From positions 1 to 64,000 of the forward strand of contig JAHBWH010000017.1 in NCBI GenBank assembly GCA_019637115.1: 64,000 nt of DNA, given 5' to 3'. Shown here piece after piece: positions 51,938-61,961 of the stretch. The notes under the pieces are model-generated. The model ran no database searches, was not told the DNA's origin, and saw only the letters and a list, made by a program, of their open reading frames with translations. How positions within the stretch are numbered: position 1 is the first letter of the stretch; each line of letters opens with the position of its first letter. The stretch is from Myxococcales bacterium (GTDB lineage Bacteria; Myxococcota_A; Polyangia; Polyangiales; Houyiibacteriaceae). The position numbers and the translations under genes were made by a program.

Positions 51938-53566
51938 ATGCGCAGCACGAACGGTCTCTGTCTGGCCCTCCTCTTCGCCTTCGCCTGCGGCGACGACACC
52001 CCACCGCCGAGCGTGACGGGGCCGCCCGAGCCGCCGGTGAGCTACGTGTCGCTCCTGCGAGAGGTCGCGTCGCTCGACGAGCTCGCCGCCCCGCGCGGTG
52101 AGCGCACGTGGCAATCGTCGAGCTTCGATCCGGCGTCGGACGACCCCTCGGAGCTCACGCTGACCAGCTGGTTTGCGAACGCAGATCACGGAAACTTCCA
52201 CGGCACCGTGCGTGTGGCGGGGCGGCGCGAGCTCGTCATGGCTCACGTCGAGGGGCCGGGGGTGCTGACGCGCATCTGGAGCGCGAACCCCATGGGCACC
52301 TTGCGGATCTACGTCGACGACCTCGACGTGCCGGCGATTGAAGCGTCGATGGAGGCGCTGCTCTCGGGGGAAGACCCCCGCTTCCCAGAGCCCTTCGCGT
52401 ACGTCGCTGGCGAGGGGTACACCTTCCTCGCGCCCGTGCCCTTCTCGGAGCGGCTCCGCGTCACGGCCGACGAGGGCGAGCGGCCTGCCTCGGGGGTGGG
52501 CCTCTATTTCCACGTCGGCTACCGCGTCTTCACGGCCGGCACCGAGGTCGAGCCATGGTCCGAGGCGCTCCACGCCGCCTCCGCGGACGTGCGCGAGGAG
52601 GTCCGGCAGCGTCTCGAGGATCCGCGTCGCCTCGAGACCGGCCGACGCGAGCCCTTCGCGCTGCGCGCGGGGGAGCCCTTCACCCTCGAGGGCCCCGCGA
52701 CGATCCGCGCGCTGACGCTCCGGCCGGAGCGCTACGACGAGGCGACCCTGCGCGCGGCGGTGCTCTCGATCGCGTTCGACGGCGTCGAGACCGTGCGGGC
52801 GCCGCTCGGCGACTTCTTCGGTCACGGCCCGGGCCTCGTCCCCTTCCAGACCCTCGTGACGGAGATGGACGACGACGGCACGCTCGTGACGCGCTTCCCG
52901 ATGCCCTTCGCGCGGGAGGCGACGATCACCGTCGAGTCGCCGACGCCGCTCTCGATCGAGGGCGAGCTGCGCGTCGACGCGCCGATCGAGACCCCGTGGC
53001 GCTTCTTCGCGCGTTGGCGCGACGAGGGGCTGGGCCGCTCTCAACCTCGCCGCGATCTGCGCATCGCCGGCATCGCGGGGGAGGGCGCGTTCGTCGGGCT
53101 CGTCTACCAGATCGGCAACGGCGAGCACAGCTGGTGGGGGGAGGGCGACGAGAAGATCTACATCGACGGCGAGACCTTCCCCTCGTGGTTCGGCACCGGC
53201 ACCGAGGACTACTTCGGTTATGCCTTCTGCTCGCTCGAGGCCTTCGCGCGGCCGACGCACGCGCAGACGAGCTCGGCGTCGCCAGATCGCGTGGGCAACG
53301 CGTGCCGGCCCGACGTGAGCCACCGCGGGCGGGTCTCGAACGTTCGCTGGCACGCCTTCGATCCGATCCGCTTCTCTCGGGGCCTCGTCTTCGACCTCGA
53401 GCTCTGGCATTGGTGGTTCGCGGACGTGAGCATCCGGACGCTCTCGTATTGGTACGGCGACCCGTCCGCCGCGAACGACTTCGAGGAGCTCGCGCCGGGC
53501 TCGGAGCTCGAGTCCGTGGAGTCGCTCCGGACGGGGATGCTCCCGGACGAGCGCTTCGAGCCCTGA
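51938..53566 (+). CDS. GH172 (DUF2961) family glycosidase-like lipoprotein
   Basis: 542 aa from ATG 51938, with AAGGAG eight bases upstream. Signal peptide with lipobox FAC. The DUF2961 core is clear: GPGVLTRIWSANPMGTLRIYVDD, PMPFAREATITVES, WWGEGDEKIYIDGETFPSWFGTGTEDYFGYAF. DUF2961 is now glycoside hydrolase family 172, which includes alpha-fructofuranosidase/difructose-anhydride synthase and D-arabinanases acting on furanosyl glycans. The Glu-Asp pairs in GEGDEK and GTEDYFG are candidate catalytic residues. Surface-anchored; stands alone. Confidence 0.88.
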   Translation: MRSTNGLCLALLFAFACGDDTPPPSVTGPPEPPVSYVSLLREVASLDELAAPRGERTWQSSSFDPASDDPSELTLTSWFANADHGNFHGTVRVAGRRELVMAHVEGPGVLTRIWSANPMGTLRIYVDDLDVPAIEASMEALLSGEDPRFPEPFAYVAGEGYTFLAPVPFSERLRVTADEGERPASGVGLYFHVGYRVFTAGTEVEPWSEALHAASADVREEVRQRLEDPRRLETGRREPFALRAGEPFTLEGPATIRALTLRPERYDEATLRAAVLSIAFDGVETVRAPLGDFFGHGPGLVPFQTLVTEMDDDGTLVTRFPMPFAREATITVESPTPLSIEGELRVDAPIETPWRFFARWRDEGLGRSQPRRDLRIAGIAGEGAFVGLVYQIGNGEHSWWGEGDEKIYIDGETFPSWFGTGTEDYFGYAFCSLEAFARPTHAQTSSASPDRVGNACRPDVSHRGRVSNVRWHAFDPIRFSRGLVFDLELWHWWFADVSIRTLSYWYGDPSAANDFEELAPGSELESVESLRTGMLPDERFEP

Positions 53567-53717
53567 CGCCGCGCTGCACTTCGAGTGTAGCGCGTTGCAC
53601 ACGATGTGCGCCTTCCGCTCGCGGAGAGCTCCATCGCGCGGTGCTCTCCGCTCGGCATGTGTCTTGCGCAGCTGTCCGGCTGTGGCCCGGCGTGAGCCGG
53701 CGGATCGATGAGGTACC

Positions 53718-55928
53718 ATGCGCGGGATGATGGGGATGGTGGTTCGGTCCAGCGGGTCGCGGTGCGGCCGTAACGCAGCTCGTGAACAGCGATGGTCGCG
53801 CGCTCGCGCGGCGAGCCAGCGCGACCCGGACACCCGCGCGTCGGGGGAGACGCGCCGGACGCGCGAGGCCTCCGCCGAGCGCGCTCGGTGGACGAGGAGG
53901 TGGCTCCCCACGCTCTGTCTGTCCTCGATGCTCATGCTCGCGTGCGGCGGCGATGACGGTGGCACCGATGGCGGCGGAACCGACGCCGAGTTCGACGCGA
54001 ACCCGTCGGGGCCCTGCCAGAGCCATGACGACTGTCAGGACGGTCGGTTCTGCAATGGGAGCGAGCGATGTGACCCCGCGGCGCCGAGCGCCGACGCGCG
54101 AGGCTGCGTGCCCGGAGAGGCTCCGTGCGCAGTCTCCGAGTGCGAAGAGGCCGCCCGTCGGTGCCCCGAATGTCCGGACGCGGACGGCGACGGGTACACG
54201 TCCGCGCGCTGCGGTGGGGACGATTGTGACGACGCCGACCCCTCGATTCATCCGGGAGCCGTCGAGGTCTGCGACCCGCTCCACGTCGACGAGGACTGTG
54301 ATCCAAGCACCTTCGCGGGGCCCGAGGGCGACCTCGACGCGGACGGCCACATCTCGAGCCGATGCTGCAACTTCCAGCCGAGCGGCGCCCTCCTCTGCGG
54401 GGACGACTGCGACGACGAGGATCCCGCCATCCACCCAGGTCAGCCCGACATCTGCGACGGGGTGGACAACAACTGCAGCGGCGTCATCGACGAGCACCCG
54501 AACCTCGAGTTCTGTCGGGACGCCGACATGGACGGATTCGGCGACCCGGCGGTCCGCGTGACGGCGTGCTTTGCCCCGCCTGGCTACGTCGTCGACTGCA
54601 CCGACTGCGACGACACACGAGACTTCGTCCGCCCCGGCGCGCCAGAGATCTGTGACGGGACGTCCGAGACGCCCGGCCTCGACGAGAACTGCAACGGCGA
54701 GTCCGACGAGGGTTGCGACTGCTCTCCGGTCGGCCTCGAGCGACCTTGCGGACCTCCGGCGTCGTTGACGTCGACCGGGGAGTGTCGGCCGGGCGTGCAG
54801 ACGTGTCGGACGCGGCCGGGGGGCACCGAGTGGAGCTCCTGCGTCGACGCCGTCGTGCCTCGCGAGGAGCTCTGCAACGGGCTCGATGACGACTGCGACG
54901 GTACGGTCGACGAGACGTTCTCGTGCATCCGGGGCACCGTCGAGACGGGGACGAACGCCTGTGGTCGCGCGGGGAGTCGTACCTGCAACTCCGCGTGCGC
55001 GTGGAGCCCCGCCGTCCTCGGCACCGCAGAGACCGTGTCGACGTGCGACTATTGCGACGACACGGGGACGGGGTTTTCGGCCGAGATGGGGTTCGCGACC
55101 GCCAGCGCCGACTTCGCGTTCACGAAGTCGACGCTGGGCGGGACGCGATATTACGAGGTCGAGGCGGCGCTCGGTGGAAACTCGGAGTGCTGGCACGCCA
55201 CCCGCTGCGAGCTCGTGGGGACCGGCACGGGAGGCCACCTGACGACGCCCCCGCGCACGAATTTCAACAAGCGCGGTGCGGTGTACTCCGAGCATCATCA
55301 CGTCGCTGGCTACGGGCCGATCCGATTCGAGGCCGAGGTCTTCGTCGATGTCCCGGGGCAGAACGTCGTTCCAGGCGACGGCGTCGCGCTCGTCGTGGTG
55401 GGCGGTCCCGGCGCGGCGTCGTGGCTCGGCGCCGGCGCCGAGCAGCTCGGGGTCCCGCGCGATCGGGACGGCGTCGCGGTCGAGTGGCGCTTCTTCGACG
55501 CCGACAACCCGAGCGTGACCGCCGACTCGCTCGTCTTGCGTCGGCTCAGCGCGGCCGGCGCCGACCCGATCGTCCTCCGCGCGGCGGGCTTCCCCGACCA
55601 CATCGTGCTGCGCTCGGCGTCCGACTTCACCTACCGCGCGGGGCTGCGGCTCGAGCTCACGCCCGAGGTCCCAGGTGCGACCGGCACCACGGCGATGCGC
55701 GTCTCGTTCCGCTTCTACACCACGTCGTGGGGCCCGTGGACGACGTACCTCTCGTGCGGCCACGCCGGTGAGCCGGCGTGCGGCGCGAGCGTCGTCGCGG
55801 GGCAGACGTACCGCTTCGGCGTCACGGGCGCGACCGCGCCCTCTCGCTCCTCGATGATTCGGTTCCGGACCGACGACCTCGAGGGTCAACCACCGCCGAA
55901 CGGACGCCTCGAGGGGATGTGCCCGTGA
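53718..55928 (+). CDS. MopE-like Cys-rich lipoprotein, first of a tandem pair
   Basis: 736 aa from ATG 53718; the signal (LPTLCLSSMLMLAC) starts ~60 residues in, so the real start may be internal and non-ATG. The mature N-terminal half has repeated acidic Cys motifs: CPDADGDGYTS, CDDADPSIHPGAVEVCD and CDGVDNNCSGVIDE, the pattern of the MopE/Cu-binding repeat (Pfam MopE) and of thrombospondin-3-like calcium loops. The C-terminal ~280 residues are beta-rich, lectin-like (FEAEVFVDVPGQNVVPGDGVALVVVGG). Probably surface-exposed metal- or glycan-binding protein. Overlaps its paralogue (GTGA). Confidence 0.83.
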   Translation: MRGMMGMVVRSSGSRCGRNAAREQRWSRARAASQRDPDTRASGETRRTREASAERARWTRRWLPTLCLSSMLMLACGGDDGGTDGGGTDAEFDANPSGPCQSHDDCQDGRFCNGSERCDPAAPSADARGCVPGEAPCAVSECEEAARRCPECPDADGDGYTSARCGGDDCDDADPSIHPGAVEVCDPLHVDEDCDPSTFAGPEGDLDADGHISSRCCNFQPSGALLCGDDCDDEDPAIHPGQPDICDGVDNNCSGVIDEHPNLEFCRDADMDGFGDPAVRVTACFAPPGYVVDCTDCDDTRDFVRPGAPEICDGTSETPGLDENCNGESDEGCDCSPVGLERPCGPPASLTSTGECRPGVQTCRTRPGGTEWSSCVDAVVPREELCNGLDDDCDGTVDETFSCIRGTVETGTNACGRAGSRTCNSACAWSPAVLGTAETVSTCDYCDDTGTGFSAEMGFATASADFAFTKSTLGGTRYYEVEAALGGNSECWHATRCELVGTGTGGHLTTPPRTNFNKRGAVYSEHHHVAGYGPIRFEAEVFVDVPGQNVVPGDGVALVVVGGPGAASWLGAGAEQLGVPRDRDGVAVEWRFFDADNPSVTADSLVLRRLSAAGADPIVLRAAGFPDHIVLRSASDFTYRAGLRLELTPEVPGATGTTAMRVSFRFYTTSWGPWTTYLSCGHAGEPACGASVVAGQTYRFGVTGATAPSRSSMIRFRTDDLEGQPPPNGRLEGMCP

Positions 55929-57793
55929 GGGCGTCCGTCGTGGTCCTCGTCGTCACGATGGCGGCTTGTGGCGGCGAGGACGCGCTGCGTGACGCCGAGG
56001 TCGATGGCGGCGCGTCGTGCGCGGATGACCTCGCGTGCGACGACGGCGTGTTCTGCAACGGCGCGGAGCGTTGCGATCCGTCGAACGCGAGCGCCGACGC
56101 GCGGGGCTGCGTCTCCGCAAGCGAGTCTCCCTGCAGCGCCGGAGGGATCTGCTTCGAGCTCGATCGGACGTGCCGAGAGTGTCCGGACGCCGACGGTGAT
56201 GGGTTCGCCGACGTACGGTGCGGCGGCACCGACTGCGACGACGCGGACCCCGCCATCCACCCCGCCGCGACCGAGGTCTGCGACCCCGACCACGTGGACG
56301 AGGACTGCGATCCGAGCACGCTCGCGGGTCCCGAAGGCGACGTCGACGGTGACGGGTACGTCTCGACCGGCTGCTGCAACCCGCAACCGAGCGGGCGGCT
56401 CTCGTGTGGCGACGACTGCGACGACGCCGATCCGTCGATTCATCCCGGCGCCCTCGAGATCTGCGACATGCGCGACAACGACTGCGACGGCCGCGTCGAC
56501 GAGAACCCGACGAACGAGTTCTGCCGTGACCTGGACAGCGACGGATTCGGCGATCCGCTCGTCCGCGTCGTCGCATGCTTCGCCCCACCGGGCTTCGTCA
56601 CGAACTGCACCGACTGCGACGACACGCGCGCCTTCGTATATCCGGGCGCGACCGAGATCTGTGATGAAGGGGTCGGGGGCAACCCTCCGCTCGACGAGAA
56701 CTGCAACGGCTCGATCAACGAGGGCTGCGCGTGTGTGGTCGGCGCCGAGATGGCGTGCGGCCCAGCGCTGGTGGGCGCCTGTCGGCCGGGCTTGCAGATG
56801 TGTGAGCCGCAGGGGGGCGGCGACGCCAGGACCGAGTGGAGCGCGTGCGTGGGCGCCGTCCTCCCTCGTGCCGAGCTCTGCAACGGGGTCGACGACGACT
56901 GCGACGGCGCGATCGACGAGGACTTCGAGTGCGTGGGCGGCGAGGTCGCGACGGGCACGAACCGCTGCGGACGCTCGGGTACGCGCGTGTGTACGGACGG
57001 GTGCCGATGGGACCGGGAAGACTTCGGGATCTCGAACGAGTCCGTGTCGACCTGCGACTATTGCGACGACACCGGGTTCGGCATCGCGGCGGAGCTGGCG
57101 GTCGCGACGCAGCAGAAGGCCCTCTCGCTCGGCGCGAGCGCGACGGCCGTCGGTCATTGGGTCTCTTCGGGCGCAGGGGGATACCTCGCCGGACCCACGG
57201 GCGGAGCGTTCTTCGCTCAGGCGGAGACGCTCGGGCACCGGCTCTCGGCGCGGGTCGGGTTGAACGTGGAGCGATCGAGCGGGAGCGACACGACGAGCAC
57301 CGGCTGGGCGTTCGCCGTCGTCGAGGGGCCCGACGTCGTGGTTGGCGAGCTCGGCGCGGGCCAGCTCCTCGGCGTGCCGCAGGGCCGTGACGGGCTCGCG
57401 GTCGAGTGGCACCTCGCTCGCCCCGGCGCGCCGGCGAGGGTGCTCACGCGCGCGCTGCGCGCGACGGCCCACGATCCCGTCGAGCACGAGGCGAGCGTCG
57501 GGACGGATCGCGAGATGGACCTCCGCGTCACCATCGAGCCCGACCTGCCGCGGACCGACGCGAACGAGACCCGCGTCCTCGTCGAGCAGCGCACGGGTCG
57601 CGGTGCCGCGACGTCCGTCGAGTCGCAAGCTTGGGAGCGAGTTGGCGGCTGCGGCGGTGTCGGTGAGCCACCGTGTGGTGTCCGCTTGGTCGCAGGGCGC
57701 TCGTATCGGTTCGGAGTGACCGCCACGACGTCGACGGCGTCGACGTTCAGCGCGCGCGCCGTCGACCTCGCGCTCTCGGGGCTCTGTCGCTGA
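55925..57793 (+). CDS. MopE-like Cys-rich lipoprotein, second of a tandem pair
   Basis: 622 aa from GTG 55925, which overlaps the preceding stop. Lipobox MAAC at about residue 14. Same order of Cys motifs as the upstream gene (CDDADPAIHPAATEVCD, CDMRDNDCDGRVDE, CNGVDDDCDGAIDE) and the same kind of beta-rich C-terminal domain, which is shorter here. A clear tandem duplicate, diverged in the C-terminus. Coupled translation suggests the two act together at the cell surface. Confidence 0.85.
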   Translation: MRASVVVLVVTMAACGGEDALRDAEVDGGASCADDLACDDGVFCNGAERCDPSNASADARGCVSASESPCSAGGICFELDRTCRECPDADGDGFADVRCGGTDCDDADPAIHPAATEVCDPDHVDEDCDPSTLAGPEGDVDGDGYVSTGCCNPQPSGRLSCGDDCDDADPSIHPGALEICDMRDNDCDGRVDENPTNEFCRDLDSDGFGDPLVRVVACFAPPGFVTNCTDCDDTRAFVYPGATEICDEGVGGNPPLDENCNGSINEGCACVVGAEMACGPALVGACRPGLQMCEPQGGGDARTEWSACVGAVLPRAELCNGVDDDCDGAIDEDFECVGGEVATGTNRCGRSGTRVCTDGCRWDREDFGISNESVSTCDYCDDTGFGIAAELAVATQQKALSLGASATAVGHWVSSGAGGYLAGPTGGAFFAQAETLGHRLSARVGLNVERSSGSDTTSTGWAFAVVEGPDVVVGELGAGQLLGVPQGRDGLAVEWHLARPGAPARVLTRALRATAHDPVEHEASVGTDREMDLRVTIEPDLPRTDANETRVLVEQRTGRGAATSVESQAWERVGGCGGVGEPPCGVRLVAGRSYRFGVTATTSTASTFSARAVDLALSGLCR

Positions 57794-57901
57794 GGCTACC
57801 GCCTCGGACTCGCACGTCGACGTCGGCCTCGGCGAAGGTCGACCACCGCTCGGTGGCGTTCATGGGGGCTCCGTCGTCGACGCAGACCGACCGGCGGCTC
57901 C

Positions 57902-58753
57902 TCAGCAGGGGGCCGGCGGGAGCAGCTCGGGGTCGGAGGGACGCTCGCGCTCGCGCAAGAGCTGCGCGACGCGCGCGGCGGTCGGGCGGCGCGCTGGATC
58001 GGGCTCGAGGCACGACTGCACGACGCGAGCGAGGACGTGGTCGTCGATGTCGAGGGCCACGGGGGCTTCGTGGAGGGCACGCTCGGCGATCTGCCGGAGC
58101 GGCTCGCGGAACGAATGCGGCGTGGGCGCCTTCCCCGTGAGCAGCTCTTGGAGCAGGCAGCCCAGGGCGTAGAGATCCGTCGCGGGGCTCGGATGCGCGC
58201 CCAGGATCGCCTCGGGCGCGAGGTAGCCGATCGTGCCGAGCACTTGCCCCGGTCGCGTGAGCACGGACGCTAGGCCGCGGACCAGGCCGAAGTCGAAGAG
58301 CACCACGCGGTCGCGCGTGAGCAGGACGTTCGTGGGCTTGATGTCGCGGTGGATGAGCCCGTGGGCGTGGACGTGCGCGAGCGCCTCGGCGAGCGCGCTC
58401 GCGATGCGGCGCACCTCCGCGACGCTGGGTCGCCAACCCGCCGAGAGCCGCTTGCCGAGGGTCTCGCCGACGAGCAGCTCCATCACGAGCAGCGGCGGGT
58501 CCTGATGATGTCCGAGCACCCGCACCACGGAGGGGTGCTCCAAGAAATGGAGCGCGTCCGCCTCGCGGATGAAGCGCTCGGTCGCCTGCGGTCCGCGCAG
58601 GCGCAAGAGCTTCACCGCCACCTGACGCTCATCGCGGATGTCCATCGCGACGAAGACGTCGCTGGTGGCGCCCGACCCGATGCGCCCTTCGAGTCGGTAA
58701 CGGTCCGCGATGATCTCTCCGAGATCGAACGAGGTCATCGACGACGAAGTCAT
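57902..58753 (-). CDS. Soluble serine/threonine protein kinase
   Basis: 283 aa from ATG 58753, with GGAGG five bases upstream. A minimal Hanks-type kinase: glycine loop IGSGATSDVFVA, Lys in VAVKLL, HRDIKPTNVLL, FDFGLVRG, GYLAPEAILGAHPSPATDLYALG. It ends soon after the domain with no sensor or membrane region, so it must rely on partners. Convergent with the MopE-like pair; no co-transcribed gene. Confidence 0.93.
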   Translation of the reverse strand: MTSSSMTSFDLGEIIADRYRLEGRIGSGATSDVFVAMDIRDERQVAVKLLRLRGPQATERFIREADALHFLEHPSVVRVLGHHQDPPLLVMELLVGETLGKRLSAGWRPSVAEVRRIASALAEALAHVHAHGLIHRDIKPTNVLLTRDRVVLFDFGLVRGLASVLTRPGQVLGTIGYLAPEAILGAHPSPATDLYALGCLLQELLTGKAPTPHSFREPLRQIAERALHEAPVALDIDDHVLARVVQSCLEPDPARRPTAARVAQLLRERERPSDPELLPPAPC

Positions 58754-58938
58754 GACACCTCCCGATCGACTCGGCGAGCAGGATTCGTGCGAAGTTACTT
58801 GGCCGCAACACAGCGTCCGACGGCACTGGAATTCGCCCGTCCCGAGCAGACCGCTCGGCCGCATGCGCGAGCTTCGCGCTCTTCCTCGCGTCCCGCGTAC
58901 GCGCTCGTCTCAGGCGCGATCGTGCTCGCGGGGCGCCC

Positions 58939-61527
58939 TCAGCGGCGCAGCCAGACCGGGTTGCTGACGGCGAAGGGCATCGAGCCGCCGCGGGCCTCGT
59001 ACGCGGTGTCGCCGGCGGCGTGGAAGATCACCCAGCTCCCCGCGGGCGCGACGTCGACCTCGATGGTCGCCCGCGCGCGCACCACGGGATCCTCCTCGTC
59101 GGCGTCCTCGGGCGTGATGGGCAGCATCTCGACGGTGTTCCCGTCCACGATCACCTCGAGGCGGTCGACCGCCACGTGCGCGGCGGCCCGGACGACGACC
59201 TCGAAGGTCGCGACGGCACCGACTCCGGTCGCTTCTCGACCGGGGCCGACGTCGTCGGGGCCGCGCACGTCGAGGAAGACGCCGCCGCTGATCACGCTCC
59301 GCCCCTCGTCGATCGCTGCCTGGAAGACCCGCGGGTCGAGGCCGCGGATCGTGTCCGTGCCGACCTCGGCGCAGGTGCGCGGGTAGCCGACCGGCGAGCC
59401 GTAGATCCCGTGGCTGTCGGACGAGCCGACCGCGACGACCCGTCGGCCGGCGTTCAAGAGGCCGAACCAATCGCGCACGTTGGCGTCGCGTTCGCGCTCG
59501 AGGTTCGAGTTGTTGAAGACCTCGACGACCGTGAACTCTTCGTCCCATTGATCGGCGTCGCGCACGCTGCCCGTGATCGGATCGAAGCCGATGTCGGCGA
59601 AGTAGGCCTGCGTGCGCCCGGCCGTGCGCGGGTGGTTGATGATGAGCGTCGGCGCCTCGGGGCGCGCGCGGACTCGCGCGAAGAGCTCGGGCGCGCGCAG
59701 GCCGTACCAGGAGATCGCGCCGTCGCTCGGGAGGTTCGCGTCGGGCTCGAGCGGGAAGACGTTGAAGTGCCCGTAGCCGAAGGTCGTCAGCTCGAGGCCG
59801 CCGTAACCCCGGGCGAAGTCCGCGAGGCCGAGGTCGTCGATCAGGGGTTGGAAGTCGCTCACGAACTCGTGCTCGGTGCGCACGACCACGTCGACGCCGT
59901 CGGCCACGAGGCCGAGGACCTTCAGCGCGCCAGGATCCGCCGAGTCGACCGAGCGATGGGTGTGCACGTGCAGATCGCCGCAGAGCACGCCCGGCTGGAC
60001 GATCGCGCGGACGAGCTCCGCGAGGAAGGGCGAGGCCTCGCCGGCCTCGAGCTCGAGATCGGTCTCGACGATCTCGTAGGTCGGGCCGCGTGAGATCCGG
60101 AGCGTGTAGGCGCCGGGCGCCACCTCGAGCGTCGCCTCGCCGCTCGCCGCGTAGACGAGCGCGGCGCGACCTTGGCCGAACGAGCGCTCGCCGAGCTCGG
60201 GCGGCGCCACCGGCAGCGGCGTGCCGGCGCGCGCGAAGGGCTCGACGCGCGCGGGGAGCAACGTGCCGGCGTCGGCGTCGCGGACCTCGACGGGTAGGCG
60301 CGCCGTCGCGGGGAGATCGATCGCGGGCTCGGTGATCGGGAAGGGGCCCGCGAGGGGCAAGCTCGGCCGCCAGACCCAGAGCTCGGTGGCGCGTGCGTCC
60401 ACGGGGACGTCGAAGCGTCCGTCCTCGTCGACGTCGAAGCGTGTGACGTGCGACCCCTCCCCCGCGGTGACGTGGACGCGGCCTTCGCGGAGCGGCTCGC
60501 CCGCGACCGTGACGCGACCTGCGAGGCGCGTCGTGCTCTCGCCCGCGAGGTCGGCGAGCGCGGCCTGCACGTCCGGCAGGTTGGCCCCGATGACGACGCG
60601 GCCGAGCGAGATGCTCCCCTCGGCGCAGGGAGCCAGCAGGAAGCCGCCGGACGCGAAGAGATCGGCGCCGCCAGTCTGGAAGAAGGGCGTGAGCGGCTCG
60701 TCCTCGCCGGCCCAGGCGTAGCTGGTCGCGACGCGGTCCCGCTGGCCGCTGCCGTCGAAGATCACGTGCGGCGTGGCGCTCGAGGCCGCGACGAAGCCCG
60801 TGCCCGGGCTCCACGCCGGCATGCGGTAGCTCTGGAAGAACGCCTGGAGCGCCCCGATCGGCGCGCGCAGCGGGGTGGTCCCGGCGCGGACCGAGAGGCG
60901 CACGCTGGCGTGGCGCGCGCCCGGCTCGAGCGTGTAGTCCAGCGCGGCGGGCGCTCCCTCGAGGTTCTGAGGGAGGAGCGCGTCGAGCACGGTGCCGAAG
61001 GCCTCGAGGCGCGCGAGCGGGCCCACCACGCGGATCGCCGCCGCGCCGCCGTCGGTGCCGTCGTTCATCACCGTCACGCTCTCGGTCGCGACCAGGAAGC
61101 GCTGGAGCGCGAGGATCACGATGCCGAAGTCCGCGGGGGCGACGAGCGCGCCGTCCTCCACGAGCGCCGCCCCGACGAGCCGTCCGCCGTGCGGATCGTA
61201 GGCCTCGCCCGGGACGTCGCGCGCGCTCACCAAGAGCGCGACGTGCTCGTTCGCGAGCACGAAGTCGCCGGGCCGCCAGCGCGCGAGCCCCATCCGGTCG
61301 ACGGGCAGCTCGCTCGCCTCGAGGCGCCCGGCGCGGGCCTCCCCCGGAGGCAACGAGAGCGGATCGAGGGCGCCGTCCGCGTCGCCGGCCTCGAAGGCCC
61401 CGAGCGGCGTGCAGGCCATCGGCGCGTCGGGCGCGTCGGTGTCGGCGTCGGCGGGAGGGGTCACGTCATCGTCGCCGCAGCCGAGGAGGAACGCGGTGAC
61501 GAGAAGCAGACGGAGCGGACGAAGCAT
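58939..61527 (-). CDS. CehA/McbA-type PHP metallohydrolase lipoprotein
   Basis: 862 aa from ATG 61527; lipobox LLGC at about residue 17. An N-terminal region of ~400 residues is beta-rich; a carboxypeptidase-regulatory-like strand block (~400-520) follows; the C-terminal third is a PHP-type metal hydrolase starting GDLHVHTHRSVDS, with further ligands in VVRTEHEF, INHPRT, and VGSSDSHG. CehA/McbA enzymes hydrolyse phosphoesters or carbamates. The natural substrate here is unknown; the long N-terminal part suggests a bulky extracellular one. Longer frame extensions upstream run into the hexanucleotide repeat and are not coding. Confidence 0.85.
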   Translation of the reverse strand: MLRPLRLLLVTAFLLGCGDDDVTPPADADTDAPDAPMACTPLGAFEAGDADGALDPLSLPPGEARAGRLEASELPVDRMGLARWRPGDFVLANEHVALLVSARDVPGEAYDPHGGRLVGAALVEDGALVAPADFGIVILALQRFLVATESVTVMNDGTDGGAAAIRVVGPLARLEAFGTVLDALLPQNLEGAPAALDYTLEPGARHASVRLSVRAGTTPLRAPIGALQAFFQSYRMPAWSPGTGFVAASSATPHVIFDGSGQRDRVATSYAWAGEDEPLTPFFQTGGADLFASGGFLLAPCAEGSISLGRVVIGANLPDVQAALADLAGESTTRLAGRVTVAGEPLREGRVHVTAGEGSHVTRFDVDEDGRFDVPVDARATELWVWRPSLPLAGPFPITEPAIDLPATARLPVEVRDADAGTLLPARVEPFARAGTPLPVAPPELGERSFGQGRAALVYAASGEATLEVAPGAYTLRISRGPTYEIVETDLELEAGEASPFLAELVRAIVQPGVLCGDLHVHTHRSVDSADPGALKVLGLVADGVDVVVRTEHEFVSDFQPLIDDLGLADFARGYGGLELTTFGYGHFNVFPLEPDANLPSDGAISWYGLRAPELFARVRARPEAPTLIINHPRTAGRTQAYFADIGFDPITGSVRDADQWDEEFTVVEVFNNSNLERERDANVRDWFGLLNAGRRVVAVGSSDSHGIYGSPVGYPRTCAEVGTDTIRGLDPRVFQAAIDEGRSVISGGVFLDVRGPDDVGPGREATGVGAVATFEVVVRAAAHVAVDRLEVIVDGNTVEMLPITPEDADEEDPVVRARATIEVDVAPAGSWVIFHAAGDTAYEARGGSMPFAVSNPVWLRR

Positions 61528-61586
61528 CGGGGCAGGATGCGTGATCCGAGCGCGGCGGAAAAGGGTTGCCTCGGCGTTCGGTCGAC

Positions 61587-61883
61587 TCAGCCGAAGTGCT
61601 CGACCGGCTGAGCGAGCACGAAGGGTTGGACGATGGCGATGACGAAGCGCGCGGTCCCGGCGTCGGCCCAGGCGCGCGCTTGCGCGGCGCTCGGCCTCGC
61701 GAGCTGCCCCGCCTCGAGCCAAGCGCCGACCTCGGCCGAGCGGTCCTCGGCCACCGCGACGGCGACGTCGAGGAGCGAGACGCCCTCGGCGACGACGAAG
61801 AGCGCGTCGCGGGCGAAGTGGGGGGCGAGGGTCGACCAGCCCGTAGGCAGGAGCTCGGCGGCCAGCTTCTCTCGGAGGTCCAC
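61587..61883 (-). CDS. DUF2288-family small protein
   Basis: 98 aa from GTG 61883. LREKLAAELLPTGWSTLAPHFARDALFVVAEGVSLLDVAVAVAEDRSAEVGAWL and ARAWADAGTARFVIAIVQPFVLAQP match the DUF2288 pattern I recall (LREKLxxE, HFARG, AEDdxxxVxxWL, PWVLVQ). Function unknown. It is followed on the same strand by the PHP hydrolase gene after 59 bp; a hexanucleotide repeat lies directly upstream. Confidence 0.7.
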   Translation of the reverse strand: MDLREKLAAELLPTGWSTLAPHFARDALFVVAEGVSLLDVAVAVAEDRSAEVGAWLEAGQLARPSAAQARAWADAGTARFVIAIVQPFVLAQPVEHFG

Positions 61884-61961
61884 GCCGCGCCCTACCACGC
61901 CGCGATCCGCTCGCAACGCGCGAGACGTCTCGGGTCGGCTCCGCGCGCCTCCGCGGGCTCT

